From assembly GCA_900770215.1 (NCBI GenBank), contig CAAGJW010000034.1, forward strand, positions 1 to 25,515: a stretch of 25,515 bases of DNA, written 5' to 3'. The DNA comes from Bacteroidales bacterium. GTDB lineage: Bacteria; Bacteroidota; Bacteroidia; Bacteroidales; Muribaculaceae. Shown here one piece after another: positions 6,570 through 13,644 of this stretch; position 1 is the first letter of the stretch; each line of letters starts with the position of its first letter. The position numbers were made by a program, and so were the translations under genes. The notes under the pieces are model-generated. The model was not told the DNA's origin. It saw nothing but the letters and a program-made list of their open reading frames with translations, and searched no databases.

Positions 6570-6645
6570 CAAGCCCCGGTGCCGCACAGGGCATCGGGGC
6601 TTGTCTTAGTTATGGTTGCTCAGAATAATTCGCAGTCGAATTATT
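6570..6645 (-). terminator. Tandem hairpins downstream of gap
   Basis: Reading leftward from the GAPDH stop, the first hairpin is AATAATTCG/CGAATTATT (6624-6632 with 6637-6645, 4-nt loop). The second has arms CAAGCCCCGGTGCC (6570-6583) and GGCATCGGGGCTTG (6590-6603), fully paired apart from one G-T wobble. The second is followed on the minus strand by CTCTATAATTAT, which is only moderately T-rich. Confidence 0.55.
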
Positions 6646-6665
6646 GGCTTCGCTTGCGGGCCTTA

Positions 6666-7742
6666 TTATTTGAGCTCGGCGAAGTACTTGATGGTGCGCA
6701 CCATCTGAGAAGTGTAGGAGTTCTCATTGTCGTACCACGACACAACCTGCACCTCATAGGTGTCGTCGTCGATCTTCACTACCATAGTCTGAGTAGCGTC
6801 GAAGAGCGAACCGTAGCGCATGCCCAGGATATCGCTCGAGACGATTTCCTCGTCGTTGTAGCCGAAGCTCTCGTTGGCGGCAGCCTTCATAGCCTCGTTG
6901 ATCTTCTCAACAGTCACGTCCTTGCCCTTGACAACAGCATAGAGCAGAGTGGTCGAGCCATCGGGCACGGGCACACGCTGTGCAGCACCGATGAGCTTGC
7001 CGTTGAGCTCAGGCAGAACCAGGCCGATAGCCTTGGCAGCGCCCGACGAAGCAGGAGTGATGTTGCAGGCACCGGCACGGCTGCGACGCAGGTTACCCTT
7101 GCGCTGAGGCCCGTCGAGGGTCATCTGGTCGCCTGTGTAGGCGTGGATGGTCTGCATGATACCCGTCTGGATAGGATACACATTGTTCAGAGCCTGTGCC
7201 ATAGGAGCGAGGCAGTTGGTAGTGCACGATGCAGCGCTGATGATCTTGTCGTCGCTGGTGAGCGTCTTGTGGTTCACGTTGAACACGATAGTCTTCAGGT
7301 CGTTGCCTGCAGGAGCCGAGATCACAACCTTCTTGGCACCAGCCTTCAGGTGAGCCTCCGACTTAGCCTTAGATGTATAGAAACCAGTGCACTCGAGAAC
7401 AACGTCGACATCGAGTTCTCCCCAAGGCAGTTCAGCTGCGTTTGGCTTAGCATAGATGGTGATCTCCTTGCCGTCGACAGTGATAGAGCCAGGTACAGTG
7501 ACCGTGCGGCCGTCCTCAGCATACTGGGCGTCCTTGTACTCTACGGTGTGCTTCTTCTCGCCACCGATGATGCCTTGATAACCACCGTGAGTGGTATCAT
7601 ACTTCAAGAGCTGTGCCAGCATCTTGGGGCTGGTCAGGTCGTTGATAGCAACAACATCATAGCCAGGAGCTGCGAACATCTGGCGGAATGCGAGACGGCC
7701 GATGCGACCGAAACCATTGATAGCTACTTTAACATTTGCCAT
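6666..7742 (-). CDS. gap: Glyceraldehyde-3-phosphate dehydrogenase
   Basis: This cytoplasmic glycolytic enzyme converts glyceraldehyde-3-phosphate, NAD+ and phosphate to 1,3-bisphosphoglycerate and NADH. The N-terminal NAD-binding motif is VAINGFGRIGRLAFRQ. The active site is SAASCTTNCLAP with catalytic C173. The signature WYDNENSYTSQMV lies near the C-terminus. At 358 residues it is longer than the usual 330-340; the extra residues lie in the N-terminal domain around IIGGEKKHTVEY...GRTVTVPG. From memory of the family, the INDLTSPKML, GDQMTLDGPQRKG and RTIKYFAEL segments resemble the Clostridia-type enzyme more than the common Bacteroides form. The gene is monocistronic with a long leader of about 145 nt. 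Confidence 0.97.
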   Translation of the reverse strand: MANVKVAINGFGRIGRLAFRQMFAAPGYDVVAINDLTSPKMLAQLLKYDTTHGGYQGIIGGEKKHTVEYKDAQYAEDGRTVTVPGSITVDGKEITIYAKPNAAELPWGELDVDVVLECTGFYTSKAKSEAHLKAGAKKVVISAPAGNDLKTIVFNVNHKTLTSDDKIISAASCTTNCLAPMAQALNNVYPIQTGIMQTIHAYTGDQMTLDGPQRKGNLRRSRAGACNITPASSGAAKAIGLVLPELNGKLIGAAQRVPVPDGSTTLLYAVVKGKDVTVEKINEAMKAAANESFGYNDEEIVSSDILGMRYGSLFDATQTMVVKIDDDTYEVQVVSWYDNENSYTSQMVRTIKYFAELK

Positions 7743-7891
7743 GATTATAATGAATTATAAAATAAATAAGTTGTTTAAAACAATTTCAATATCCGTACTT
7801 ATTATGTATCTTTGCGCTGGCCCTGTGTGTGGCCTGCGCCCCAACCAGGTGTGTGGATGTGTTAATCTCCCCTTTCCCTTGTTTTCGGCTG

Positions 7892-7899
7892 CAAAATTA
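7892..7899 (-). promoter_or_regulatory. Probable -7 box of gap
   Basis: TAATTTTG on the minus strand lies about 150 nt upstream of the gap ATG. No TTTG is found at the proper -33 distance. The remaining intergenic sequence to 8034 holds a plus-strand TATCTTTG (7807-7814) and an imperfect TAATATTTG near 7970-7978. Either could serve mscL, but neither is well supported. Confidence 0.4.
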
Positions 7900-8034
7900 A
7901 TACATTTTTTGGTAATCTGCTTGTGAGGAAGACAAAAAAGTGACTAATTTTTTTTCAATTAAGATAGTTTAATATTTGACTGGACCGGCAGGTTTTTTCA
8001 ACGATAATGACCAAATAATTAAATAATTGAAACA

Positions 8035-8433
8035 ATGAGTAAATTTTTAACTGAATTTAAAGAGTTTGCCATGAAGGGCAACGTGATCGACATGGCCGTG
8101 GGCGTGATCATAGGCGGTGCCTTCGGCAAGATTGTGTCGTCGCTGGTCGACGACGTGCTCATGCCTGTGCTGGGCATGATCACCGGCGGCCTCGACTTCT
8201 CGGGCCTCACTGTGAAAGTGGGCGACGCCACCCTCAAGTATGGCATCTTCCTGCAAAACGTGATCGACTTCCTCATCATCGCCTTCTGCATCTTCCTCAT
8301 GATCAAGGCCGTAAACAAGCTCATGCACAAGAAGAAAGAGGAGGAGCAGGCCCCTGCCCCTGCCGAGCCCAGCGCCGAGGAGAAACTCCTGGCCGAGATA
8401 CGCGACCTCTTGAAGCAACAACAGCAGCAGTAG
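8035..8433 (+). CDS. mscL: Large-conductance mechanosensitive channel
   Basis: This 132-residue inner-membrane channel opens under membrane tension to release solutes during osmotic downshock. The N-terminal amphipathic helix and TM1 read MSKFLTEFKEFAMKGNVIDM then AVGVIIGGAFGKIVSSLVDD, the family signature. The periplasmic loop is short. TM2 is around IFLQNVIDFLIIAFCIFLMIKAVN. A basic KKK stretch and a cytoplasmic helix ending in a poly-Gln tail follow. Length fits the family (about 130-150). It is read in the same direction as the lipoprotein gene 111 bp downstream, with no clear terminator between them, so co-transcription is possible. Confidence 0.97.
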   Translation: MSKFLTEFKEFAMKGNVIDMAVGVIIGGAFGKIVSSLVDDVLMPVLGMITGGLDFSGLTVKVGDATLKYGIFLQNVIDFLIIAFCIFLMIKAVNKLMHKKKEEEQAPAPAEPSAEEKLLAEIRDLLKQQQQQ

Positions 8434-8544
8434 TAGCCGCCCGCCGCCACATTAAACCTTGGGGGCACCGCAGGTGTCTAATCAAACAAAACGGGCACGC
8501 TCTACCCCACCACAGGCTGCGCTCCCCATAAAAATATTGAAACG

Positions 8545-9123
8545 ATGAGAAAGAGACTACTACACTTGACAATGCTGGCCATAGTGGCCATGCTGGGCCT
8601 GGCGCTCACCAGCTGCGACGACGAGAATATCGCCTACACGCTCGAAGGCACGTGGGAAGGCAACACCTACATGTATTCCTACTACAACAACGCCTACTAC
8701 CAGTCGACCTACAGCTATGTCGACTTCTCTCGCGACCCCTTCACCTACACCTCGGGCACGGGGCACTGGATCGACTACTACAGCAACGCCCCCTGGGACT
8801 ATGTGGCCAACCACATCTACTGGAGGGTCGACAACGGGGTGATCAGCATCCACTTCGAGGAAGACAACTACACCATCTATATCGAGCGCTACCGCCTCAA
8901 CGACAACCACTTCACGGGCACGATATACTGGGACCGGGACAACGACCGCAACTTCGACCTGGTGCACACGAGCTCGCCCAACTGGAGCAGCTACACCTGG
9001 GGCACCGGCTGGAACTACTACTACGCCCCCGCCGCCCACGGTGCCAAGGCCCGCGGCAATGCTGGGCGCCCGCAGCGCGTGTTCAACCCGCAGAACCTCG
9101 ACCCGTCGCAGGTGGTGAAATAG
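8545..9123 (+). CDS. Small lipoprotein of unknown function
   Basis: The 192-residue product starts with a lipoprotein signal peptide, MRKRLLHLTMLAIVAMLGLA, and lipobox LTSC with C24 as the lipidated residue. The mature protein begins CDDEN. An acidic stretch right after the Cys resembles the lipoprotein export signal that sends Bacteroidetes lipoproteins to the cell surface. The body is very rich in Tyr, Asn, Asp and Trp (for example LEGTWEGNTYMYSYYNNAYY) and alternates in a way that suggests a small beta-barrel or lipocalin-like fold. This fold is inferred, and I do not recognise a named family. The C-terminus is basic and low in complexity. A strong terminator follows at 9154-9207. Confidence 0.8.
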   Translation: MRKRLLHLTMLAIVAMLGLALTSCDDENIAYTLEGTWEGNTYMYSYYNNAYYQSTYSYVDFSRDPFTYTSGTGHWIDYYSNAPWDYVANHIYWRVDNGVISIHFEEDNYTIYIERYRLNDNHFTGTIYWDRDNDRNFDLVHTSSPNWSSYTWGTGWNYYYAPAAHGAKARGNAGRPQRVFNPQNLDPSQVVK

Positions 9124-9153
9124 CGCCGCCACAGCCCGCATCCATCTATAACC

Positions 9154-9207
9154 ACAACGGGAGGATAGCCTCACACAGCAAGGCTGCCTCCCGTTGTTGT
9201 TTTTTTT
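9154..9207 (+). terminator. Rho-independent terminator of the mscL-lipoprotein unit
   Basis: ACAACGGGAGG (9154-9164) pairs with CCTCCCGTTGT (9187-9197), with AGCC/GGCT pairing inside. A run of T follows to 9207. Confidence 0.85.
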
Positions 9208-9244
9208 GCATCGCCAACTGCCAAGCCCAATTGCTGCAACAGTG

Positions 9245-9347
9245 TTGTAGGCGGCCGCAAAATTTCGCGTCCGCCGCCACCGTGGTAATATTTGCCAAGA
9301 GGTGGACGCGGACGGCCACAAGGGCCGCACCCTGCCGGTAGGCAAAA
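9245..9347 (+). repeat. Partial copy (right half) of the dispersed element
   Basis: It begins TTGTAGGCGGCCGCAAAATT, followed by CGCGTCCGCCGCC and GTGGTAATATTTGCC as at 6387-6436. The same 24-nt end module is at 9313-9336. The left inverted end is absent, so this copy is truncated or represents a solo unit. A shortened form of the CTCCCGAACGGGAG palindrome follows near 9376-9391. No gene lies between 9124 and 9429. Confidence 0.7.
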
Positions 9348-9429
9348 AAACATCACGCCCCACGGCAACCGCCACCAAGCTCCCGAACGGGAGTGACAGA
9401 GCACCATGCAGGGCGTGGGGGGCGGGGCC

Positions 9430-12204
9430 TCAATGCGCGTCGAGCCAGTTGCTGGCCGCACCGTGGCTGGCCGTGAGGCGCACGTCGCCGTGATAGGCGT
9501 TTTCCATCTCATCGACCACGATGCGCTGCACCGCGTCGAGCTCGCTGGGCACCACGTCGAAGTTCAACTCGTCGTGCACCTGCAATATCATCTTCGACTT
9601 CAGGCCCTCCTGCTTGAAGCGGCGGTAGATGGCCACCATGGCAATCTTGATGATGTCGGCCGCAGTGCCCTGTATGGGCGCGTTCACGGCGTTGCGCTCG
9701 CTGAACTGGCGCACCACGGCGTTGCGCGAGTTGATGTCGGGCAGCATGCGCCGCCGGCCGTAGAGCGTGGTCACATAGCCCTTCTCCTTGGCCTGGGCCA
9801 CGGCGCGGTCGATGTAGGCACGCACCTGCGGGAAGGTGGCATAGTAGCCGTCGATGAGCTCCTTGGCCTCGCTGCGCGGTATGTCGAGGCGCTGGGCCAG
9901 CCCGAAGGCCGAGATGCCATAGAGAATGCCGAAGTTGGCCGTCTTGGCCTTACGGCGCTGTTCGGGGGTGACGCTCTCGAGCGGCTCGTGGTAGATCTTG
10001 GAGGCCGTGATGGCGTGTATGTCCTGATTGTGCTTGAAGGCGTCGAGCATGGTGGTGTCGTGGCTGAAGTCGGCCACCAGGCGCAGCTCGATTTGCGAGT
10101 AGTCGGCACTGAAAAACACGTTGCCGTCGCTGGGGATGAATGCCTTGCGTATTTCCTTGCCCTCGTCGGTGCGCACCGGTATGTTCTGCAAGTTGGGGTT
10201 GGTCGACGACAGCCGCCCCGTGGCCGTCACCGTCTGGTTGTAGGTGGTGTGGATGCGGCCCGTGCGGGGGTTGATGAGCTCGGGCAGGGCATTGACATAG
10301 GTTGAAAGCAGCTTCCTGATGCCGCGCAGCTCCAGTATCTTGGGCACCAGCGGGTGCTTGTCGCGCAGGCGCACGAGTATCTCCTCGGTGGTGGAGTACT
10401 GGCCCGACTTGGTCTTCTTGGCCTTGTCGTCGAGATGCAGCTTGTCGAAGAGGATGACGCCCACCTGCGAGGGCGAGGCCGTGTTGAAGTGCTCGCCGGC
10501 CAGGTCGTAGCACTCCTGCTCGAGGCGCTCGACCTGCGCGGTGAGCTTCACCGAGTAGTCGGCCAGGGCCTTCACGTCGACACGGGCGCCGGTCATCTCC
10601 ATCGAGGCGAGCACCTCGACCAGGGGTTGTTCAATATCGGTGAGCAAGTGGGTCATGCCCTCGTCGGCCAGCTGCTGGTCGAGCACCGGGGGCAGCGCCA
10701 GGCACAGGTCGGCCAGCTCGCAGGCCACCTGCGCCTGCTTCTCGGGCTTGAGCTGGTCGAAGCGCTTCTGGCCGCGCCCCTTGGGCCCCAGGTAGTCGTC
10801 GGGGCTCATGGCGGCATAGTTGATGAGCGTGGCGGCAATGCCGGCCGTGTCGTGGCTGCGCTCGGGCTGCAGCAGGTAGTGGGCCACGCCCGTGTCGTAG
10901 TAGGGCGCGCTCCAGTCCACGCCGTGGGCATGCAGCATCACCATGTCGCGCTTCACGTCGTTGCTCACGAGGCGGCGGCTGCCCGAGAGCAGGGGCTTCA
11001 CCACATCCATCATCCACCCGAAGCCGTCGAGCGGCAAGTAGGCCGCATGATAGCGCTCGCCACACAGGGCAAAGCCCACGATGCGGGCCCTCATGGCCTC
11101 CTGCCCCACTGCCGCGATGTGCAGCCCCACGTCGCCCTGGCCCTGCATGAGCCCGGCCACATAGGCCCTGGCCTCGTCGAGGTCGGCAATGAGCCGGTAG
11201 TCGTGCTCGTGCGACTTGATGGTGGCTGCCGGCGTGGCCTCGACAGGCGCAGGCACAGCCACCTCGTCGCCGAAGAGCGAGGTCTGGCTCCCGGCTGGCG
11301 CAGCAGGCAGCGGCACGCCCTCGAGCCCCACGTTGGCCTCGCCGTGATCGATGATGCGCGTGGCCAGCGTCTTAAATTCCAGCTCGGCAAACACCTTGCG
11401 CAGTGCCACATAGTCGACCGGCACGCGCCGCAGCGCGTCCTCGTCCCAATCGAGCGGCACATCGGTCTTGATGGTGGCCAGGAACTTGGAAAACACGATC
11501 TGCTCCCGGTTGTCTTCGATCTTTTGCTTGAGGCTGCCTTTGAGCTCCCCGGTGTGCTCGAGCAGGTTCTCGATGCTGCCATACTGGCCTATGAGCTTCT
11601 CGGCCGTCTTGGGGCCCACGCCCGGGCAGCCCGGTATGTTGTCGGCCGTGTCGCCCATGAGCCCCAGCAGGTCGATCACCTGCTCGGGGCGCTGCAAGCC
11701 ATAGAGCTCGTCGATCTCCTTCACGCCCAGCACCTCGTTCTTGCCAGGGTGGAAAATGCGGGTGCGGTCGTTCACCAGCTGCCCCAGGTCCTTGTCGCCC
11801 GTCACCATATAGGTGTCGAAGCCGTGGGCATAGGCCAGCTTGGTCATCGAGCCTATCACATCGTCGGCCTCGTAGCCGTCGACCTGCAGCACCTTTATAT
11901 TATAGGCCTTGAGTATCTGCTTGATGTAGGGCACCGCCACCAGTATGCCCTCGGGCGTGGCGTTGCGGTTGGCCTTGTACTGCGCATAGGCCTCGTGCCT
12001 GAAGGTCTTGCCCCCAGGGTCGAAGCACACGGCGATGTGGCTCGGCGACTGATGCTTCAACAAGTCTTGCAGGGTGTTGACAAAGCCGAAGATGGCCGAG
12101 GTGTTGATGCCGGTGCTGGTGAAACGCGGGTTGCGCAGCAGCGCATAGTAGGCACGGAATATCAATGCATAGGCATCGAGCAGGAAGAGTCGCTTTTGTT
12201 CCAT
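9430..12204 (-). CDS. polA: DNA polymerase I, proofreading site apparently lost
   Basis: The 924-residue enzyme fills gaps and removes RNA primers during replication and repair. The N-terminal 5' nuclease domain (about 1-290) keeps its acidic signatures: FLLDAYALIFRAYYA, VDGYEADDVIGSM, TGDKDLGQLV and GLMGDTADNIPGCPGVGPKTA. The polymerase domain is intact: motif A DYSQIELR with D701, motif B RRKAKTANFGILYG, and motif C QVHDE with D878 and E879. In the central 3'-5' exonuclease domain, the Exo I position where DTE is expected reads GLHIAAVGQEA (around 360-370), and the Exo III Tyr is not evident (VACELADLC). The Exo II-like NDVKRD and YDTGVAHYLL remain. The domain is present but probably not active. 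The gene has its own promoter and is divergent from the prenyl synthase gene. Confidence 0.96.
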   Translation of the reverse strand: MEQKRLFLLDAYALIFRAYYALLRNPRFTSTGINTSAIFGFVNTLQDLLKHQSPSHIAVCFDPGGKTFRHEAYAQYKANRNATPEGILVAVPYIKQILKAYNIKVLQVDGYEADDVIGSMTKLAYAHGFDTYMVTGDKDLGQLVNDRTRIFHPGKNEVLGVKEIDELYGLQRPEQVIDLLGLMGDTADNIPGCPGVGPKTAEKLIGQYGSIENLLEHTGELKGSLKQKIEDNREQIVFSKFLATIKTDVPLDWDEDALRRVPVDYVALRKVFAELEFKTLATRIIDHGEANVGLEGVPLPAAPAGSQTSLFGDEVAVPAPVEATPAATIKSHEHDYRLIADLDEARAYVAGLMQGQGDVGLHIAAVGQEAMRARIVGFALCGERYHAAYLPLDGFGWMMDVVKPLLSGSRRLVSNDVKRDMVMLHAHGVDWSAPYYDTGVAHYLLQPERSHDTAGIAATLINYAAMSPDDYLGPKGRGQKRFDQLKPEKQAQVACELADLCLALPPVLDQQLADEGMTHLLTDIEQPLVEVLASMEMTGARVDVKALADYSVKLTAQVERLEQECYDLAGEHFNTASPSQVGVILFDKLHLDDKAKKTKSGQYSTTEEILVRLRDKHPLVPKILELRGIRKLLSTYVNALPELINPRTGRIHTTYNQTVTATGRLSSTNPNLQNIPVRTDEGKEIRKAFIPSDGNVFFSADYSQIELRLVADFSHDTTMLDAFKHNQDIHAITASKIYHEPLESVTPEQRRKAKTANFGILYGISAFGLAQRLDIPRSEAKELIDGYYATFPQVRAYIDRAVAQAKEKGYVTTLYGRRRMLPDINSRNAVVRQFSERNAVNAPIQGTAADIIKIAMVAIYRRFKQEGLKSKMILQVHDELNFDVVPSELDAVQRIVVDEMENAYHGDVRLTASHGAASNWLDAH

Positions 12205-12225
12205 AGTGGTGGTGTTAAGTCACGG

Positions 12226-12256
12226 CAAAGTTAGTTCAACTCCACGGCAATACAAA
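12226..12256 (-). promoter_or_regulatory. Promoter of polA
   Basis: On the minus strand, TTTG (12256-12253) is followed by exactly 19 nt and TAACTTTG (12233-12226), a full consensus match about 22 nt upstream of the ATG. Confidence 0.75.
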
Positions 12257-12369
12257 ATTTAATGCCGCTCATTATCGCCGTGACCCGCGCCCAAGCCACA
12301 TTGACACCTTTTTGAGGTTATTACAAATAATTTAGGTCGATTTTAGGGGCTTGGATGAAGAATTATTGC

Positions 12370-12377
12370 TACTTTTG
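12370..12377 (+). promoter_or_regulatory. -7 box setting the start of the prenyl synthase gene
   Basis: TACTTTTG ends 7 nt before the ATG at 12385 and lies downstream of the in-frame ATG at 12355. The earlier ATG is therefore excluded if this promoter is used, and the message would be leaderless or nearly so. The -33 element is weak; only a TTG at 12351-12353 is seen, with shorter spacing than usual. Confidence 0.5.
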
Positions 12378-12384
12378 CAGGCGC

Positions 12385-13359
12385 ATGGCAACACTCGACC
12401 AAATACAAGAGACGATCAAGCCCGAGCTGGCTCAACTCAATGCAATCATCGCGCAAACGCTGCACAGCAACAGCGCTCTCACCGACCACATTGTGAAAGA
12501 ATATCTGCGCACCAAGGGCAAGCAGATACGCCCCATCCTGGTCTTGCTCAGCGGCAAGCTCTTTGGCGGCGTCAACGACAACGTGCTCTATGCCGGTGCT
12601 GCCATCGAGCTGCTGCACAATGCCTCGCTCATCCACGACGACGTCATCGACCTGAGCTCGGAGCGCCGCGGCGTGCCCACCATCAACAGCGTGTGGGACA
12701 ATCACGTGGCCGTGCTCGTGGGCGACTACTTTGTGGCAGGCGCCCTGAAATGTGCCGAGCACACCCGCGAGTACCGCGTGCTCAACTCGCTGGCCAGCAT
12801 GGGCTCCGACCTCTCGATGGGCGAAATCGACCAGATCGACAACGCCCGCAACCACGAGATCACCGAAGAGGCCTACATGACCATCATACGCCGCAAGACG
12901 GCCTCGCTCTTTGTGAGCTGCGTCGAGGTGGGCGGCGTCACAGCCGGCGCCGACGAGCAGCGCCTGGCCAAGCTCATGAAATATGCCGAGCTGCTGGGCC
13001 AGTGCTTCCAAATCAAAGACGACACCTTCGACTACTTCCACGACCCCATCATAGGCAAGCCCACCGGCAACGACCTGCGCGAGGGCAAAATCACACTGCC
13101 GCTCATCTACGCCCTGGGCCGCAAGGAGCTGCCCGAGCACGACGAGATGAACCGCCTCGTGCACAAGGCCACCCTCACCGACGGCGACATAGGCCGCCTG
13201 GTCGACTATGCCAAGGCCGGCGGCGGCATCGACTACTCCTACCGCGTGATGCAGCGCATGGAGCGCGAGGCCGGCAAGCTGCTCGACGACTTCGAGCCCG
13301 GCCCCACGGTCGACGCCTTCAAGGCAATCTTCTCCTACATCATCACCCGCAACAAGTAA
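12385..13359 (+). CDS. All-trans polyprenyl diphosphate synthase
   Basis: This 324-residue cytoplasmic prenyltransferase condenses isopentenyl diphosphate onto an allylic diphosphate to make the long side chain of menaquinone or a related quinone. The first aspartate-rich motif is LIHDDVIDLSSERRG (D85, D86, D89) and the second is QIKDDTFDY (D212, D213, D216). GKQIRP, GDYF and KTASLF are further family signatures. Length and motifs fit the IspB/octaprenyl synthase group. Chain length cannot be read with confidence. The start chosen is MATLDQ at 12385, because the upstream ATG precedes the -7 box. The gene stands alone. Confidence 0.92.
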   Translation: MATLDQIQETIKPELAQLNAIIAQTLHSNSALTDHIVKEYLRTKGKQIRPILVLLSGKLFGGVNDNVLYAGAAIELLHNASLIHDDVIDLSSERRGVPTINSVWDNHVAVLVGDYFVAGALKCAEHTREYRVLNSLASMGSDLSMGEIDQIDNARNHEITEEAYMTIIRRKTASLFVSCVEVGGVTAGADEQRLAKLMKYAELLGQCFQIKDDTFDYFHDPIIGKPTGNDLREGKITLPLIYALGRKELPEHDEMNRLVHKATLTDGDIGRLVDYAKAGGGIDYSYRVMQRMEREAGKLLDDFEPGPTVDAFKAIFSYIITRNK

Positions 13360-13390
13360 AGCGCACAGCGGCAGGCAAGACAACACATAA

Positions 13391-13422
13391 TTTAGGCAGC
13401 AAGAATGTTTTTGCTAACTTTG
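13391..13422 (+). promoter_or_regulatory. Promoter of the TPR/AraC regulator gene
   Basis: TTTA (13391-13394) is followed by 20 nt and TAACTTTG (13415-13422). The gene starts at 13645, leaving an unusually long leader of about 215 nt. This AT-rich leader contains no obvious riboswitch or terminator. Confidence 0.5.
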
Positions 13423-13644
13423 CACCAGAGTCCTTCACTGATGCTTGGATTGCATCCTTGAGAATCTTCTTGTAATGGCTAAGCGGCTCTGAAAATGTCG
13501 TGTCCTTTAATGTCTTGACATAACTAAAAGGCGCTAAAAAAACAAGCACTCAGCAAAATTTCATTAGTTTTAAGTCGTTAAACTTGTCATTTTCAGGCGA
13601 TTAAATTAAACATTAGCAGAGTATTGACCATAAAGAAAAAGAAC

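Noticed and set aside
9406..12234. Long plus-strand frames opposite polA
   Set aside because: Shadows of the polA coding strand; no recognisable domains.
13423..13644. A riboswitch in the long leader of the regulator gene
   Set aside because: No recognisable aptamer core or terminator/antiterminator pair is visible.
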